From Lepidostoma basale (lineage: Eukaryota; Arthropoda; Insecta; Trichoptera; Lepidostomatidae), in contig JAHDVF020001365.1 in the NCBI GenBank assembly GCA_022606425.2, positions 248,001 to 312,000 of the forward strand: 64,000 bases of DNA, written 5' to 3'. The notes beneath the pieces are model-generated. The model was not told the DNA's origin. It worked only from the letters and a program-made list of their open reading frames with translations, and made no database searches. The position numbers were made by a program, and so were the translations under genes. Shown here in pieces: positions 20,130 through 30,700 of this stretch. The number at the start of each line of letters is the position of its first letter. The first letter of the stretch is position 1.

Positions 20130-20380
20130 TTCTTCAAGTTGACAGGTAACTGTTATCAACTATCAAGGTTCGAAAGACTAATATTGGACGGGAAAATTGA
20201 GGGACGCCGAGAGCCCAGAAGGAGACAAATGTCCTGGCTGCGAAACGTGAGGGAGTGGACCGGGATCCGAAATGTGGAGGAGCCGTTCCGAGCGGCGCAG
20301 GACAGGGACAGGTTCGCCGAGGTGATCTCCAGCGTTGGAGGGACCCGACAGGGCACTTAAAGAAGAAGAAGAAGAAGTAA
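20130..20380 (+). mobile_element. LINE-E C-terminus
   Basis: Plus frame: RFERLILDGKIEGRREPRRR, QMSWLRNVREWTGI, EEPFRAAQDRDRFAEVISSV, GGTRQGT plus stop, then a GAAGAAGAAGAAG tail at 20,363. This is the clearest copy of the LINE-E ending. Confidence 0.75.
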
Positions 20381-20867
20381 ATATAATGAAGATATTGGTA
20401 CCGTTTAACGTAAGTCACAGCTATTATCTCACGGAAGATATTCGTATCATGGAGGTCTAATTTTATGCCCGGAACAGAAGGTCCATAAATAGGGGATGCG
20501 CTTTTATAACATCCGCCCCGCCCCAACCACCTTCGCTCTCTTAATTTCACGACTTTCAGCAGACACCGTCTTTATAGAGCTAAACCTTAATATCATTCCT
20601 GACATTATTTATTACCATGGCAACTATACATACTATTAATATTCAGGCACGAAGATCAAATGGATTCCTTTGTCTCATATTTACTAAGGTGCACAAAGAC
20701 TCTCAGTTTTATTACAGTTTAAGACACTGTAATAAAATTGAGAGTTAATTGAATTCTTCTAAATTCTCCAGTTAAATATATATTACTTTTGTGTATATTA
20801 TTTTAAATAAAATTGAGGCATTAACATTGTACATTTCTACAAAGTTAAATTAATTAAAACAATGTTT

Positions 20868-21400
20868 TCAACTAACTAACTAACTAACCATCACGCCGTC
20901 TTTCCGAAGGGGTAAGCAGAAATGATGTACGAGTATTGCCACACTTTTCTTTCTTGATATATTTTTCTCGCTTCCTCAACACTCATCTATCGTGTCATGC
21001 ACGATCGTCGATTTCTCTGACTCCTCACGTGGCCGACATTCAATATTTGATTTATTTGATCGTGCCACGTTTTCCTCGGTCTTCCTTTATTTCTAGTTCC
21101 ATTTACATCGTTAATATATATATATATATTTTACCATTCTTTCTTCATTTATTCTTTTCATGTGTCCAAAGCATCTTAACGACCCTTTCAATATTTTGTT
21201 CATAACACCATCATTCGCACCGCATTCACTTCTTATATTTTCATTCGACACTTTATCATACACAGAGTATCTACACATTAAGCTAAGAGATCTCATTTCT
21301 ACTGTCTTTATTTTACTTTTATCCTTCTTTTGCCATTTCCATTCTCCGCTTCCATACATAAGGGTCGGTAGAAGAACACCTTTGTGGACAGAAATAGTCA
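20868..21400 (-). mobile_element. LINE-A copy, minus strand
   Basis: Starts with the antisense tail ACTAACTAACTAACTAACC, then CATCACGCCGTC. The minus frame 21,111-21,455 reads VLLPTLMYGSGEWKWQKKDK, MRSLSLMCRYSVYDKVSNEN and SLRCFGHMKRINEERMVK. A TATATATATATATAT run at 21,115 interrupts the GRP segment. Confidence 0.75.
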
Positions 21401-21691
21401 TAAACGAGGAAGTACTGCAACGAACAAAGAAATAATAAATTATTATCAAGACCATTAAGCGCAGGAAACTAGAATACTTCGGTGATATTATGACTCACGA
21501 TAAATAAAAAGTGCTGCAACTGATTATCAAAGGTAAAATTAACGGAAAACGAAGTGTTGGGTGAAGAAGAAAATCCTAGCAAAGAAAACCTTCGAGAATG
21601 GTTCAGTTTAAGCACAACATCCCTGATAAGAGTTGCTGTATCAAAAGTCAAAATAGCCAAGTTGTTTATTGTTTCTTGAACAATGATATAA

Positions 21692-22130
21692 AACTTCTTC
21701 TTCTTATTCTTCTTTGCAAGTCTTCTTTCCTCCACTGCTGGATATAGGCCTCTTCCAATTTCCTCCACTCGTCTCTATCCTGCCCCCTTTGTATCCAAGA
21801 TTTTCCAACCCTTTTGACAACATCATCGGTCCATCTCATCGGTGGCCTTCCGACACTTCGCCTTTTTGTCCATGATCACCAACTGAGTATCCTGGGTGCC
21901 CATCTGTTGCCACCCTGTCTATCCAAGTGTCCAGCCCATTGCCATTTCAATTTTGCCACTCGGTCCATGACGTCAGCAACCCTGGTGCGGCGTCTGATTT
22001 TTTCATTCCTTATGCGGTCACGTAAGCTCACACCAAGTATCTGTCGTTCCATGGACCTCTGTGTACACTTGAGCTTATGGACACTTTTTGCTGTAAGAGT
22101 TGTCGTCTCTAGTCCGATGTAAAGCTCCAT
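21692..22130 (-). mobile_element. LINE-R (RTE-like) C-terminus
   Basis: Minus frame: CTQRSMERQILGVSLRDRIR, RRRTRVADVMDRVAKLKWQW, AGHLDRQGGNRWAPRILSW. A frameshift follows, then EEIGRGLYPAVEERRLAKK with a GAAGAAGAAG tail near 21,692. The RVTQR.MER.MLGVSLRDRI and KL+WQWAGH motifs are typical of RTE-clade elements. A near-identical copy lies at 44.6 kb. Confidence 0.8.
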
Positions 22131-22589
22131 ATATTTAACTATTAATACGAATTAAAACGCACTTTTTCTCGAATTATAATAGTTTATAAGAATGACATGT
22201 TTCGGCTTTCTAAGGTATTTGATAATGTCTAAGAAAACAGACGTTTTCATTCATATTTATTAGCTATGATATTATTTAACCTGCGAAAGGAGATTAACAT
22301 GAAAAAGTAGATATAGGATTTTTTATTGAATGTATATTTATAGATATATCGGGATACATCTTGTATTTTAATTTAAGGGTATAAAATATGACGTGGGGGT
22401 TTCAAAATAATTCAGAATATACCAAATTTAACATATATAGCTTACAATTACAATGATTCATTGTGTATGTAACTGTTTTCAGGGAAGATAAATCATTTAT
22501 ATAAGACCGAGTGTGGGAAATATTAAACTGCTAGTTAAATTAATTATTTTCCTTTAATGTATGCAGAAGGAAAATATAAGATAACTTTT

Positions 22590-23310
22590 AAACAACAACA
22601 ACAAACCATCACGCCGTTTCCCCGCAGGAGTAGGCAGAGAGAATGGACCGTCACTATCCTGACATACCTCTCTAGATTCCTCCACATTCATACAGCGAGT
22701 CATACACGCAAGTCGATTCATCCGGCTTCTGACATTAAATCAAACCTTTAAAATTTGATTAATTTGGTCATGCCATGTTTTCTTCGGTCTACCTCGACTC
22801 CGTACTCTTTTTTAACCATTCTTTCTTCACTCATGCGCTCCATATGTCCGAACCAACGCAGCGATCCTTTCATAATTTCGTTCATAATACCTTCTTTCGC
22901 TCTGCATTCCTTTCTAATATTAGCATTTGAGATTCAGTCGTACATCGTTCTACCACACACACGTCTTAAGGACCTCATCTCTACCGCATTTATTCTGCTC
23001 TCATCTTTCTTCTGGCAGTTCCATGCTTCACTTCCGTACACTAGGGTTGGGACCAGAACTCCATTGTGAACGGCCATTTTCATTTAATAAATTCTTGTTT
23101 CCAATAACTGTTTTTAAATCTCCGTTCACTTTGTTACTCACACCAACCCTACTTTCAACATCACTGTCCGTTTGCCCGTCCGCTGTGAACATGCTACCCA
23201 AATACATAAATTCCTTCACCTGTTCCAATTTCTCTACATTCACACTTATATTACAAACTGTCATTTGCTCTTCCCTTTTAAAAACTAATACCTTTGACTT
23301 TCCGACAACT
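22590..23310 (-). mobile_element. LINE-A copy, minus strand, with RT thumb end
   Basis: Antisense from CATCACGCCGTTTCCCCGCA (22,609) through SLRWFGHMERM- and GSEAWN-type segments to MTVCNISVNVEKLEQVKEFM, YLGSMFTADGQTDSDVESRV at 23,028-23,264 and a KSKVLVFKRE-like segment at about 23,290. It is one of the longer LINE-A copies here and is broken by several frameshifts. Confidence 0.75.
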
Positions 23311-23334
23311 TTTCACGTACTAGAATTACTACAA

Positions 23335-23455
23335 AATTGAGACAGAGAATGGTCAAGTGCTATATTTGGTCCATATTACTTTACGGAGTGGAGACCCGGA
23401 CCCTCAAAGTGAACACAATGAACCGTATAGAAGCACTTGAAATGTGGCTCCATAA
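23335..23455 (+). mobile_element. LINE-E internal scrap
   Basis: Reads RQRMVKCYIWSILLYGVETR and TLKVNTMNRIEALEMWLHKL, the segment before RRMLRISW of LINE-E. It is truncated on both sides. Confidence 0.6.
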
Positions 23456-23789
23456 ATTAACAATTATAAAAAAAAAATTAAAAATATGTTCTGATTTTGA
23501 AAATGGTTTGGTTCATGTGATGCTACCATAAATTTGGAGATATTTCGTGTATAAGTGAATTGTTTTGGTCAATTTGATTATTGCCGCACATTATGATAGT
23601 TATTTGTGACACAAAATACGTTTTCACTGTTTTGATGTTAAAATTATATAAGTTTTTTCGTTAATTAAAAGAATTATGACTGGCGTTGGATTGTTTTAAG
23701 TGCCTGATAACAGTAAATAAAAAAACAGTGGATAACGTGGAATAAAAATTAAATATACACAAATGTCCGGATCGTCCAGCTGACGACAA

Positions 23790-24073
23790 GTGCACCATCT
23801 AAAAGAACATTATGTGTTAAATTATTTTTTGTTATTTTATTTTATATCGTTGTATTTTATATAATTTGTTTTATATTTATTTTGTAGACGTTAGACGATC
23901 AAAGTGTGCGCGGGAGATGCCTATTGGTGGCGATGAGGTTCGCAACCCATCACACCGCGTCTCTTGCCGGGGCGAAAAGAGAAGGATGGAGTGCCGCATC
24001 GATTAAAGTGTGGCAGTCCATTTTTTCTGCCTACCCTCTCGGGGAGACGGCGTGATGGTTAGTTAGTTAGTTT
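23790..24073 (+). mobile_element. SINE-S, long copy
   Basis: Opens with GTGCACCATCTAAAAGAACA, passes an AT-rich body, then TCAAAGTGTGCGCGGGAGAT, TGGCGATGAGGTTCGCAACC, GAGAAGGATGGAGTGCCGCA. It ends in the LINE-A-like GGCAGTCCATTTTTTCTGCC, GGAGACGGCGTGATGG and TTAGTTAGTTAG. The copy at 48,975 matches over the whole 280 bases. Confidence 0.75.
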
Positions 24074-24169
24074 TATATAAAAATATATTTTTAGTTTATC
24101 TAATGTAAAATTATTTGAGACAGACCTTAAACGAAGCTGAAAAAATTTCTTATCGCTGTAAGAGGGCAA

Positions 24170-24260
24170 AAGTTTGTTCCTAAATTTTAACCACGACCTC
24201 TTGATCACAAGCCAAGGGTTTCAACCCTTCACGTCGACCCGTATTGTGGTTTTAACCCTT
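24170..24260 (-). other. tRNA-like segment
   Basis: The minus strand GGGTCGACGTGAAGGG, CCTTGGCTTGTGATCAAGAGG and CGTGGTTAAAATT resembles D arm, anticodon arm and B box in order. It is too degenerate for a working tRNA. It resembles the segment at 2,985-3,060 in arrangement but not closely in sequence. Confidence 0.25.
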
Positions 24261-24564
24261 TAAAAAGACAAATAAAACACAAAACCGAATAAGGAAACTG
24301 ATATTTTTTGTTTCATTTAATTTTTTTGCCTTACGTACATGTAACATACCATATACACAGTTTTTACGTACTTTGACATTTGAAGATCATTTAAAAACAT
24401 CAAATAAAGGAGTTCTATAATTGGAATACAATTCAAATATTTAAGAAAGACTGTCGCATTAATACTTTAATTATTATTTAGATATTTTCATTACCATTAT
24501 TGTAAAGTTTTAATCGTAGCGATTGGTTTACAGCAAGTCTTGCAAATTTGATGGTTTTTGGGAT

Positions 24565-25240
24565 AACACTTGTACTTCGTCGTGTCCCGACTAGATTACT
24601 GCAATGGTGTCCACGCCAACATCCCCAAACAGCAAACAAATAAACTCCAGTCTGCATTCAATGCAGCAGCAAGACTGTTAAGGGGTGTGCCAAAGAGTTG
24701 TCAAATAACACAGCATCTTAAGGAACTCCACTGGCTGAAATGTCCAGAAAGGATACAATACAAGCTCTGCTGGACGGTCTATAAGGCGTTGCATGGAATG
24801 GCACCAGCTTATATATCTGAACTCTGCATCAACGAGAACCTGAATGCTAGACAGTCTACATTGCGATCAGCTAAGTTTTCTGCGATCGGTAGATTGACTG
24901 TGCCAAAACGCTGTCCAAGCACAAACTTTGGCGACCGAGCCTTCGCGGTAGCCGGCCCTTCAGCCTGGAACAGTCTTCCAGCAGACCTTAAGTGCATTGA
25001 GAATCAATCAGAGTTTAGATCGAGACTCAAAACGAACCTTTTCAAATTATCATTTCCTGACAGGAAGGGCTGATCGACTTCGTCAGGTGCAGCCCTCATA
25101 CTAAATATGTTTATATATTTTTTTATCATTATTATTATTATTATTATCTAGTTGATAAAACGGAGCATAATTTACAGCGCCCTTGAGATGAGTAATTCAT
25201 AAAAATGGCGCTTTATAAATTATCCAATTTATTATTATAT
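24565..25240 (+). mobile_element. LINE-C (CR1/L2-like) C-terminus, 168 codons open
   Basis: Plus frame 24,570-25,073 reads SRLDYCNGVHANIPKQQTNK, AFNAAARLLRGVPKSCQITQ, HLKELHWLKCPERIQYKLCW, VYKALHGMAPAYISELC, RLTVPKRCPSTNFGDRAFAV, SAWNSLPADLKCI and RSRLKTNLFKLSF. LDYCN...LHWL...YKALHG...RAF.V..P..WN.LP is the RT thumb and tail of CR1/L2-type LINEs. The 3'UTR extends to about 25,240 with GCGCCCTTGAGATG and ATTATT repeats. The RT core is missing. Confidence 0.85.
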
Positions 25241-25329
25241 TATTTAATGTGGTAGTTTCCAATTGCTTTCCATATTTTTGTATACAACATATTATTTGAA
25301 CCCTATTACCTGGGGAAGAGTGGTCAAAA

Positions 25330-25550
25330 AGATATTAACAAATAGTATGAATGAAATAAAAGTCGAGGAAGACACGGCATGACCAAATTAATCAAATACA
25401 GAAAGGTGGCCAGGTTTGAAGTAGGAACAATTGACGAGCGTCCGTGTCACGGTTATGAATGAAGAAGAGGCGCGAGAGTTATGTCAGGATAGAACAGTTT
25501 GGCTGTCAATCCTCTCTGTCTATCCCTCCGGTGAAATAGCGTCATGGTTG
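25330..25550 (+). mobile_element. LINE-A 3' scrap
   Basis: Contains GACACGGCATGACCAAATTA, AAAGGTGGCCAGGTTTGAAG and a GTCAGGATAGAACAGTTTGG segment ending CATGGTTGG. It corresponds to the last 220 bases of LINE-A in frameshifted form. Confidence 0.6.
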
Positions 25551-25619
25551 GTTCGTTTGCATTGATTCCACTATTATTATTATTTTTGAAGTACCACGAT
25601 TACCTTTTATCCATAAGGG

Positions 25620-26125
25620 TAGTAAAAAACTCGCATTACCCTTATGTATGGAAGCGAAGCATGGAACTGGCGGAAGAAAGATGAGCGCAGAATAAATGCG
25701 GTAGAGATGAGGTCCCTAAGACGTATGTGTGATAGAACAATATACGACATATTCTAAAATGCTGATATTAGAAAGGAATGTACAGCGGAGAATGTGTGAG
25801 CGAAAAAGGTATTATAAACAAAATTATGAAAGGATTGCTTCGTTGATTCGGACATACGGAGCGAATGGGTGAAGAAAGAAGGATTAAAAAAGTATACGTT
25901 AACGATGTACATGGAGTACGGAATCGAGGAAAACATGGCATGACCAAATTAATCAAAATTTAAAGGTTGGTCATGTTAGAAGACGGAAAATCGACGTGCG
26001 TGTATGACTCGCTATATGAATGTGGAGGAAGGTAGAGAGGTATGTCAGGATAGAATAGTGTGGCGGTCCATTTTACCTGCCTACCCCTGCGGGGATATGG
26101 CGTGATGGTTTGTTTATGTATTATT
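25620..26125 (+). mobile_element. LINE-A fragment
   Basis: From LPLCMEAKHGTGGRKMS-type shifted codons (GGAAGCGAAGCATGGAACTG) through INAVEMRSLRRMC, AKKVL.TKL.KDCF.DSDIR- and NRGKHGMTKLIKI-type stretches to a CTACCCCTGCGGGGATATGG ending at about 26,104. Many indels. Confidence 0.65.
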
Positions 26126-26689
26126 AAATGTGTTGATAACAAACAAAAATTTGTTAAGTTATTTTTATGTTAGAGACTGTTAAAATAAAACAAGCCAGTA
26201 ACCTAATAAAATAAAATAGATATTCGGATTGCCTCCCCCAGGTGCCTACTTGGCCATAAATTAACCCCCAAATTAAACCGTTTCCCTCGAAGCCTTCATC
26301 CCTTACTGAGGGATGGAATAAATTCACCACAGCAGTGGTAGCGGTTTTTCTTCTTCGTAGATATTTCAACACCTCTTTTGTTCTGTTGTATTGTAAAACT
26401 ACATTTACAATCGTTATAGCGCGAGCCAAGTCCAAATGTTTATACTTACTAACTTTAATCCAAATGTTTAACGTTACATACTTTGTACAAACATTTGGAT
26501 TTGGATTTGTTTATACTAATGATTATCGATAATATTCGTCAACCAACTTAATGAAAAACATTATTCGTTTAATATAGACAAGGGTGCTGAAATTGTACTC
26601 GTTAATAATAGATATTTAATATTATATAATTAAAAAATAAATAAAAAAGCTTATTCGCTTAAAATAAAAATAAAAAAGCGTTATCTCTA

Positions 26690-26935
26690 AGACGAATGTG
26701 TGGCAAATCTGTATATGATAGAGTGACAATTGACCGAGGAAAACATGGCATGACCAAAATAATCAATTACTAAAAGGCGGCCACATTCGAAGTCGGAATA
26801 ATCGACGTGCGTGCATGGTACGATGTATGAATGTAGATGAAGCCCGAGAGGTATGCCAGGACAGGCCATTGTGGCGATCCATCCTATCTGCCTACTCCTC
26901 TGGGGAAATGGCGTGATGGTTAGTTAGTTAGACAA
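26690..26935 (+). mobile_element. LINE-A 3' fragment with internal gap
   Basis: SLRRMCGKSVYDRVTI-like codons jump to DRGKHGMTK at about 26,733, deleting the GHMERM part. The rest (AKRRPHSKSE-like in shifted frame, then MNVDEAREVCQDRPLWRSIL) runs to ATGGCGTGATGG and TTAGTTAG. Confidence 0.65.
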
Positions 26936-27143
26936 TTGCAAGTATAATAAGTGAATATAATAAGTAGAAATGAGATCTCTGAGACGAATGTGTGACAAAT
27001 ATGTATATGATAGAGTGTCAAATGCAAGTATAAGAAGTGAGTGTTGCGAATGAAAGTGTTATGAACAAAATAATGAAAGGGTCATTATGATGATATGGAC
27101 ACATGAAAAGAATGAGCGAAGACAGAATGGTAAAGAAGGTATA

Positions 27144-27445
27144 TGTGTAAAACGTAGAGCAGGACTATTTACTAAGGTTTATCATAGATGGCGCTAGTAT
27201 GTGTCACAACGTACCTACTCATGAACTGCAGCGCAATATTAATTTAAAAAAAAGAGTATTGTTGTATTTACGTGTAGTTTTATCGAGAAGTATTGTTGTA
27301 TTAACTTGTAGTAGAGTTATGTATATAAGAGAGTAGTTTTTATCGAGTTGTCTTAACGTGTTGTTCTAACGAGTTGTAATTACTTATACTTTTGTTTACA
27401 CAAATAAACGAGTACCTTCACGAGTGCGAGGATTCATTTTTAACA
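27144..27445 (+). repeat. BEL/Pao 5' LTR, 302 bp
   Basis: Starts TGTGTAAAACG and ends TTTTTAACA. It is identical to the 3' LTR except that an A-run has eight rather than nine A (near 27,246). It contains a TATA-like TATATAAG at 27,322-27,329 and AATAAA at 27,413-27,418, so both transcription start and polyadenylation signals are plausible. A CATAGATGGCGCTAGTATG stretch at about 27,184 resembles part of repeat M11. Confidence 0.95.
27322..27329 (+). promoter_or_regulatory. TATA-like box in 5' LTR
   Basis: TATATAAG about 90 bp upstream of the LTR's AATAAA signal. It is present at the same place in the 3' LTR (about 32,622). Role inferred from position only. Confidence 0.5.
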
Positions 27446-27465
27446 TGGTGCCGAAACCAGGGAAC
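27446..27465 (+). promoter_or_regulatory. Primer binding site, tRNA-Phe type
   Basis: TGGTGCCGAAACCAGGGAAC follows the LTR with no gap. Its first bases are complementary to CCA plus the GCCGAAA-type acceptor end of insect tRNA-Phe as I remember it, with one mismatch in the first 18 bases (CCAGG for CCCGG). This would prime minus-strand cDNA. Confidence 0.75.
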
Positions 27466-27790
27466 AAGTGAGACAGAAATAAGTGTTGTGAACCAGTGAC
27501 AAAAACATTGGACTTGTAAATTGTAAGTAAAAGTGAACTATTCTGAGAAAATATACTGAGAAAAAATTCTAATTAAAATTGACTTGTAACAATTTCGTGA
27601 CTTAGCAAATTTTGGACTCTAAATACTTGTTACAATTTGTGAAGTGATTCAAATTGGACTTGCAAAACTTTTTAAATTTATATGAATCGAAAAGTGCATT
27701 GAATATTGGTGACGTTTGAGAACTTAATTAATTTAGTAACAAACTAGAACTTACTTTTAAAAATAAAAATTTGTGTACTTGAAAATCAAA

Positions 27791-30700
27791 ATGGAAAATT
27801 TAATTGAAGGTCAAATGGAGATTCTTGAACAATTGAAAAAGGCTGAGCGGAATCTTAAAAAAGCAAGTTACGAGACTCGAGCAAAATCTAGTTATTTAAC
27901 AGCTAGAATGGAAACGTTGGATAAATTAGAAGAAGCATTTAACAAAAATCATTTTAAAATTGTCGCATCGATTACAAAAGAGCAGAAGGCAACATTACCA
28001 TATTTCACTGATGATGTGCAGGATACGTTTCAAGAAGGTGTTATCACTTACAAAACCCTTCTTAAGGATTACCTCACTATGAACAACCCAAGTACTACTA
28101 AGGCAAATAATACGACAGTGCCCAAGACTAAGGAAAGTACTTCTGAGGCTCACTTGCCGCAAATTAAACTTCCCGTTTTTGCAGGGAAATATACCGAGTG
28201 GCAATCCTTTTACGACATGTTTGTTTCATTAATCCATGAAAACAGCTCACTTTCGCCAGTACAGAAACTACATTATTTAAAAACGAGCTTATCTGGAGAG
28301 CCTGAACTGCTGTTGAGAAATTTTCCGACTACCTCAGCAAATTATCAAGAAGCATGGGATCTATTAACCAAACGTTATAACAATAAAAGGTACAATTGCA
28401 ATGCCATTCTGAAGACTTTATTTGCTCAAAAAAGTCTACAACACGAGTCTGCAAGCTCCATAAGACAACTTTTAGATACTACAACATCATGTCTAAAGGC
28501 ATTATATAATCTTGAAATTAACACGAAAGAATGGGACGCGATAATAATATTCTTGGTTGTGTCAAAATTAGACACTGAGTCACACAGACAATGGGAGAAT
28601 CATGTGAGTACTGTAGAACAGGACCTACCAGAATGGTCACAATTGGAGAAGTTTATGGAAACAAGATTTCGAAGTTTGGAAATGGTAGATACAAGTAAAA
28701 ACCCTGCGACTGCTAAAACAAACATGCAAAATAAAAATCCAAATCAAATAGTGAAAGCTAGAGCGTTTCATTCCGCTGTGAATGTGAAGCCAAGTTCGTC
28801 TGAACAGCTATGTGCGATGTGTGACGGGCCACATTACATATACTATTGTAATCAATTCAAGAAGCAGCCAGCATTTGAGAGGCAAAATATAGTACAAGCC
28901 AAGAAACTTTGTTTTAATTGTCTTGCACCAACGCATCCAGTGTATAAGTGTCGTCAAACTACATCTTGCCGTAAATGCGGTAAGAAACATCACACGTTGC
29001 TGCATTTCGAGGACGAAGATAAACAAGCATATAATAACTTGAGGCAAAATGAGGGTTCCAGAGGAGAAGCACAACAACCTAAGAGTGAAACAACTAACCA
29101 AATAAACGACGCAACTGTAGTAGCAAATTTTTCGAGAGGAGATTTAAAAACTAATACGAGTAATGTACTATTAGCGACTGCTGTTGTTAAAACATGTTGT
29201 AAAAACGGTTCTTATTTTGTAATTAGGGCTTTACTTGATCAAGGCTCGCAAGCCTCCTTTGTTTCTGAAGATACTGTGCAATTGTTAGGTCTGAAACGAA
29301 CAAATGTAAATGGTAAGGTGTCAGGTTTGGGAGATGGTCAAATGGTGGTCAAACACGTAGTTAGTCTCAAAGTCGAATCGCGTATCGAGCCTAGAAAAAT
29401 AATACGAGTTAATGCATATGTACTAAAATCACTTACTTCGGTTTTACCCTCACGCGAAGTACCGATCCCCGATTGGCCGGAGCTGACCAATTTACCTCTT
29501 GCAGATCCAGGATTCACCTCACCAGGTAAGGTTGATTTATTACTCGGAGCTGACGTATATGGAGAAATATTGCTAGATGGGATTAAGAAGAGTCAATACG
29601 GAAACCTAATAGCACAAAACACTTTATTCGGGTGGATTTTATCTGGAAGAGTATCACAAGAACTAAGTACTGAAAACATTAAAACCTTACACGTGAAAAT
29701 AAACGAAGACGAGATACTAAAAACATTTTGGGAAATTGAGAACGAGCCTAACAGTATTGAGAAAAAAATAACTAGAGAAGAGCAACTTTGTGAAGAGTTT
29801 TATGATAAAACTACAATAAGACGTGAAGACGGGAGATTTGTTGTAAGGTTACCGTTTAAAACAGCCGATCCGCAATGTCAGTATGGAAAGTCATGCGACA
29901 TAGCTGAAAGGAAACTACTTGCATCAGAGAGAAGACTGAGTAAAACTCCGATACTTTTAAACGAGTATAATAAGGTTTTGGAGGAATACATTACTTTAAA
30001 TCACATGAGACCAGTTCACAGTTACGAGATTAACAACCCTAAGGCAGTGTACTTGCCTCATCATGCTGTCGTACGCGAGGATAAAGATACGACGAAGGTT
30101 CGCGTAGTGTTTAATGCCTCGAGTAAGGGATCAAATAATGTGTCACTAAACGACGACCTTCATATTGGACCTAAACTTCAGCAGGACTTACGTCATCTCT
30201 TACTTAGATGGCGAAGAAATCCTATATGCATTGTTGCAGATCTTGTGAAAATGTACAGACAAGTACATGTGAATGAGAATGACGCTGATTTCCAGAGGAT
30301 TGTGTGGAGACCTAGACCTGATATGTCAATCCAACATTATAAACTGTTGACGTTAACATTTGGCACAGCTTGCGCACCATATCTTGCCGTGAAGACACTG
30401 CAGACGTTAGCAGAACTAGAGAAAGATCAGTTTCCATTAGCAGCACAGATAACAAAACTTGATTTCTATGTGGATGATCTCATGACAGGTTGCGAAACTG
30501 AGATTGAAGCCTTACAAATTTACGAGTCAATGAGTAAACTAATGAATCATGGTGGATTTCAATTACAGAAATGGAGCAGCAATAATAACAACTTTTTGAA
30601 CCACATCGAGAATGAAAAATTAAGTAATGAGCAAATGATGACAATAAAAAGTGACAATATGATGAAGGTGTTAGGGATTTGTTGGAACAGACTGACAGAT

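Noticed and set aside
27995..28204. Antisense frames within the BEL/Pao gag region
   Set aside because: Shadows of the gag-pol frame; no evidence of an accessory gene.
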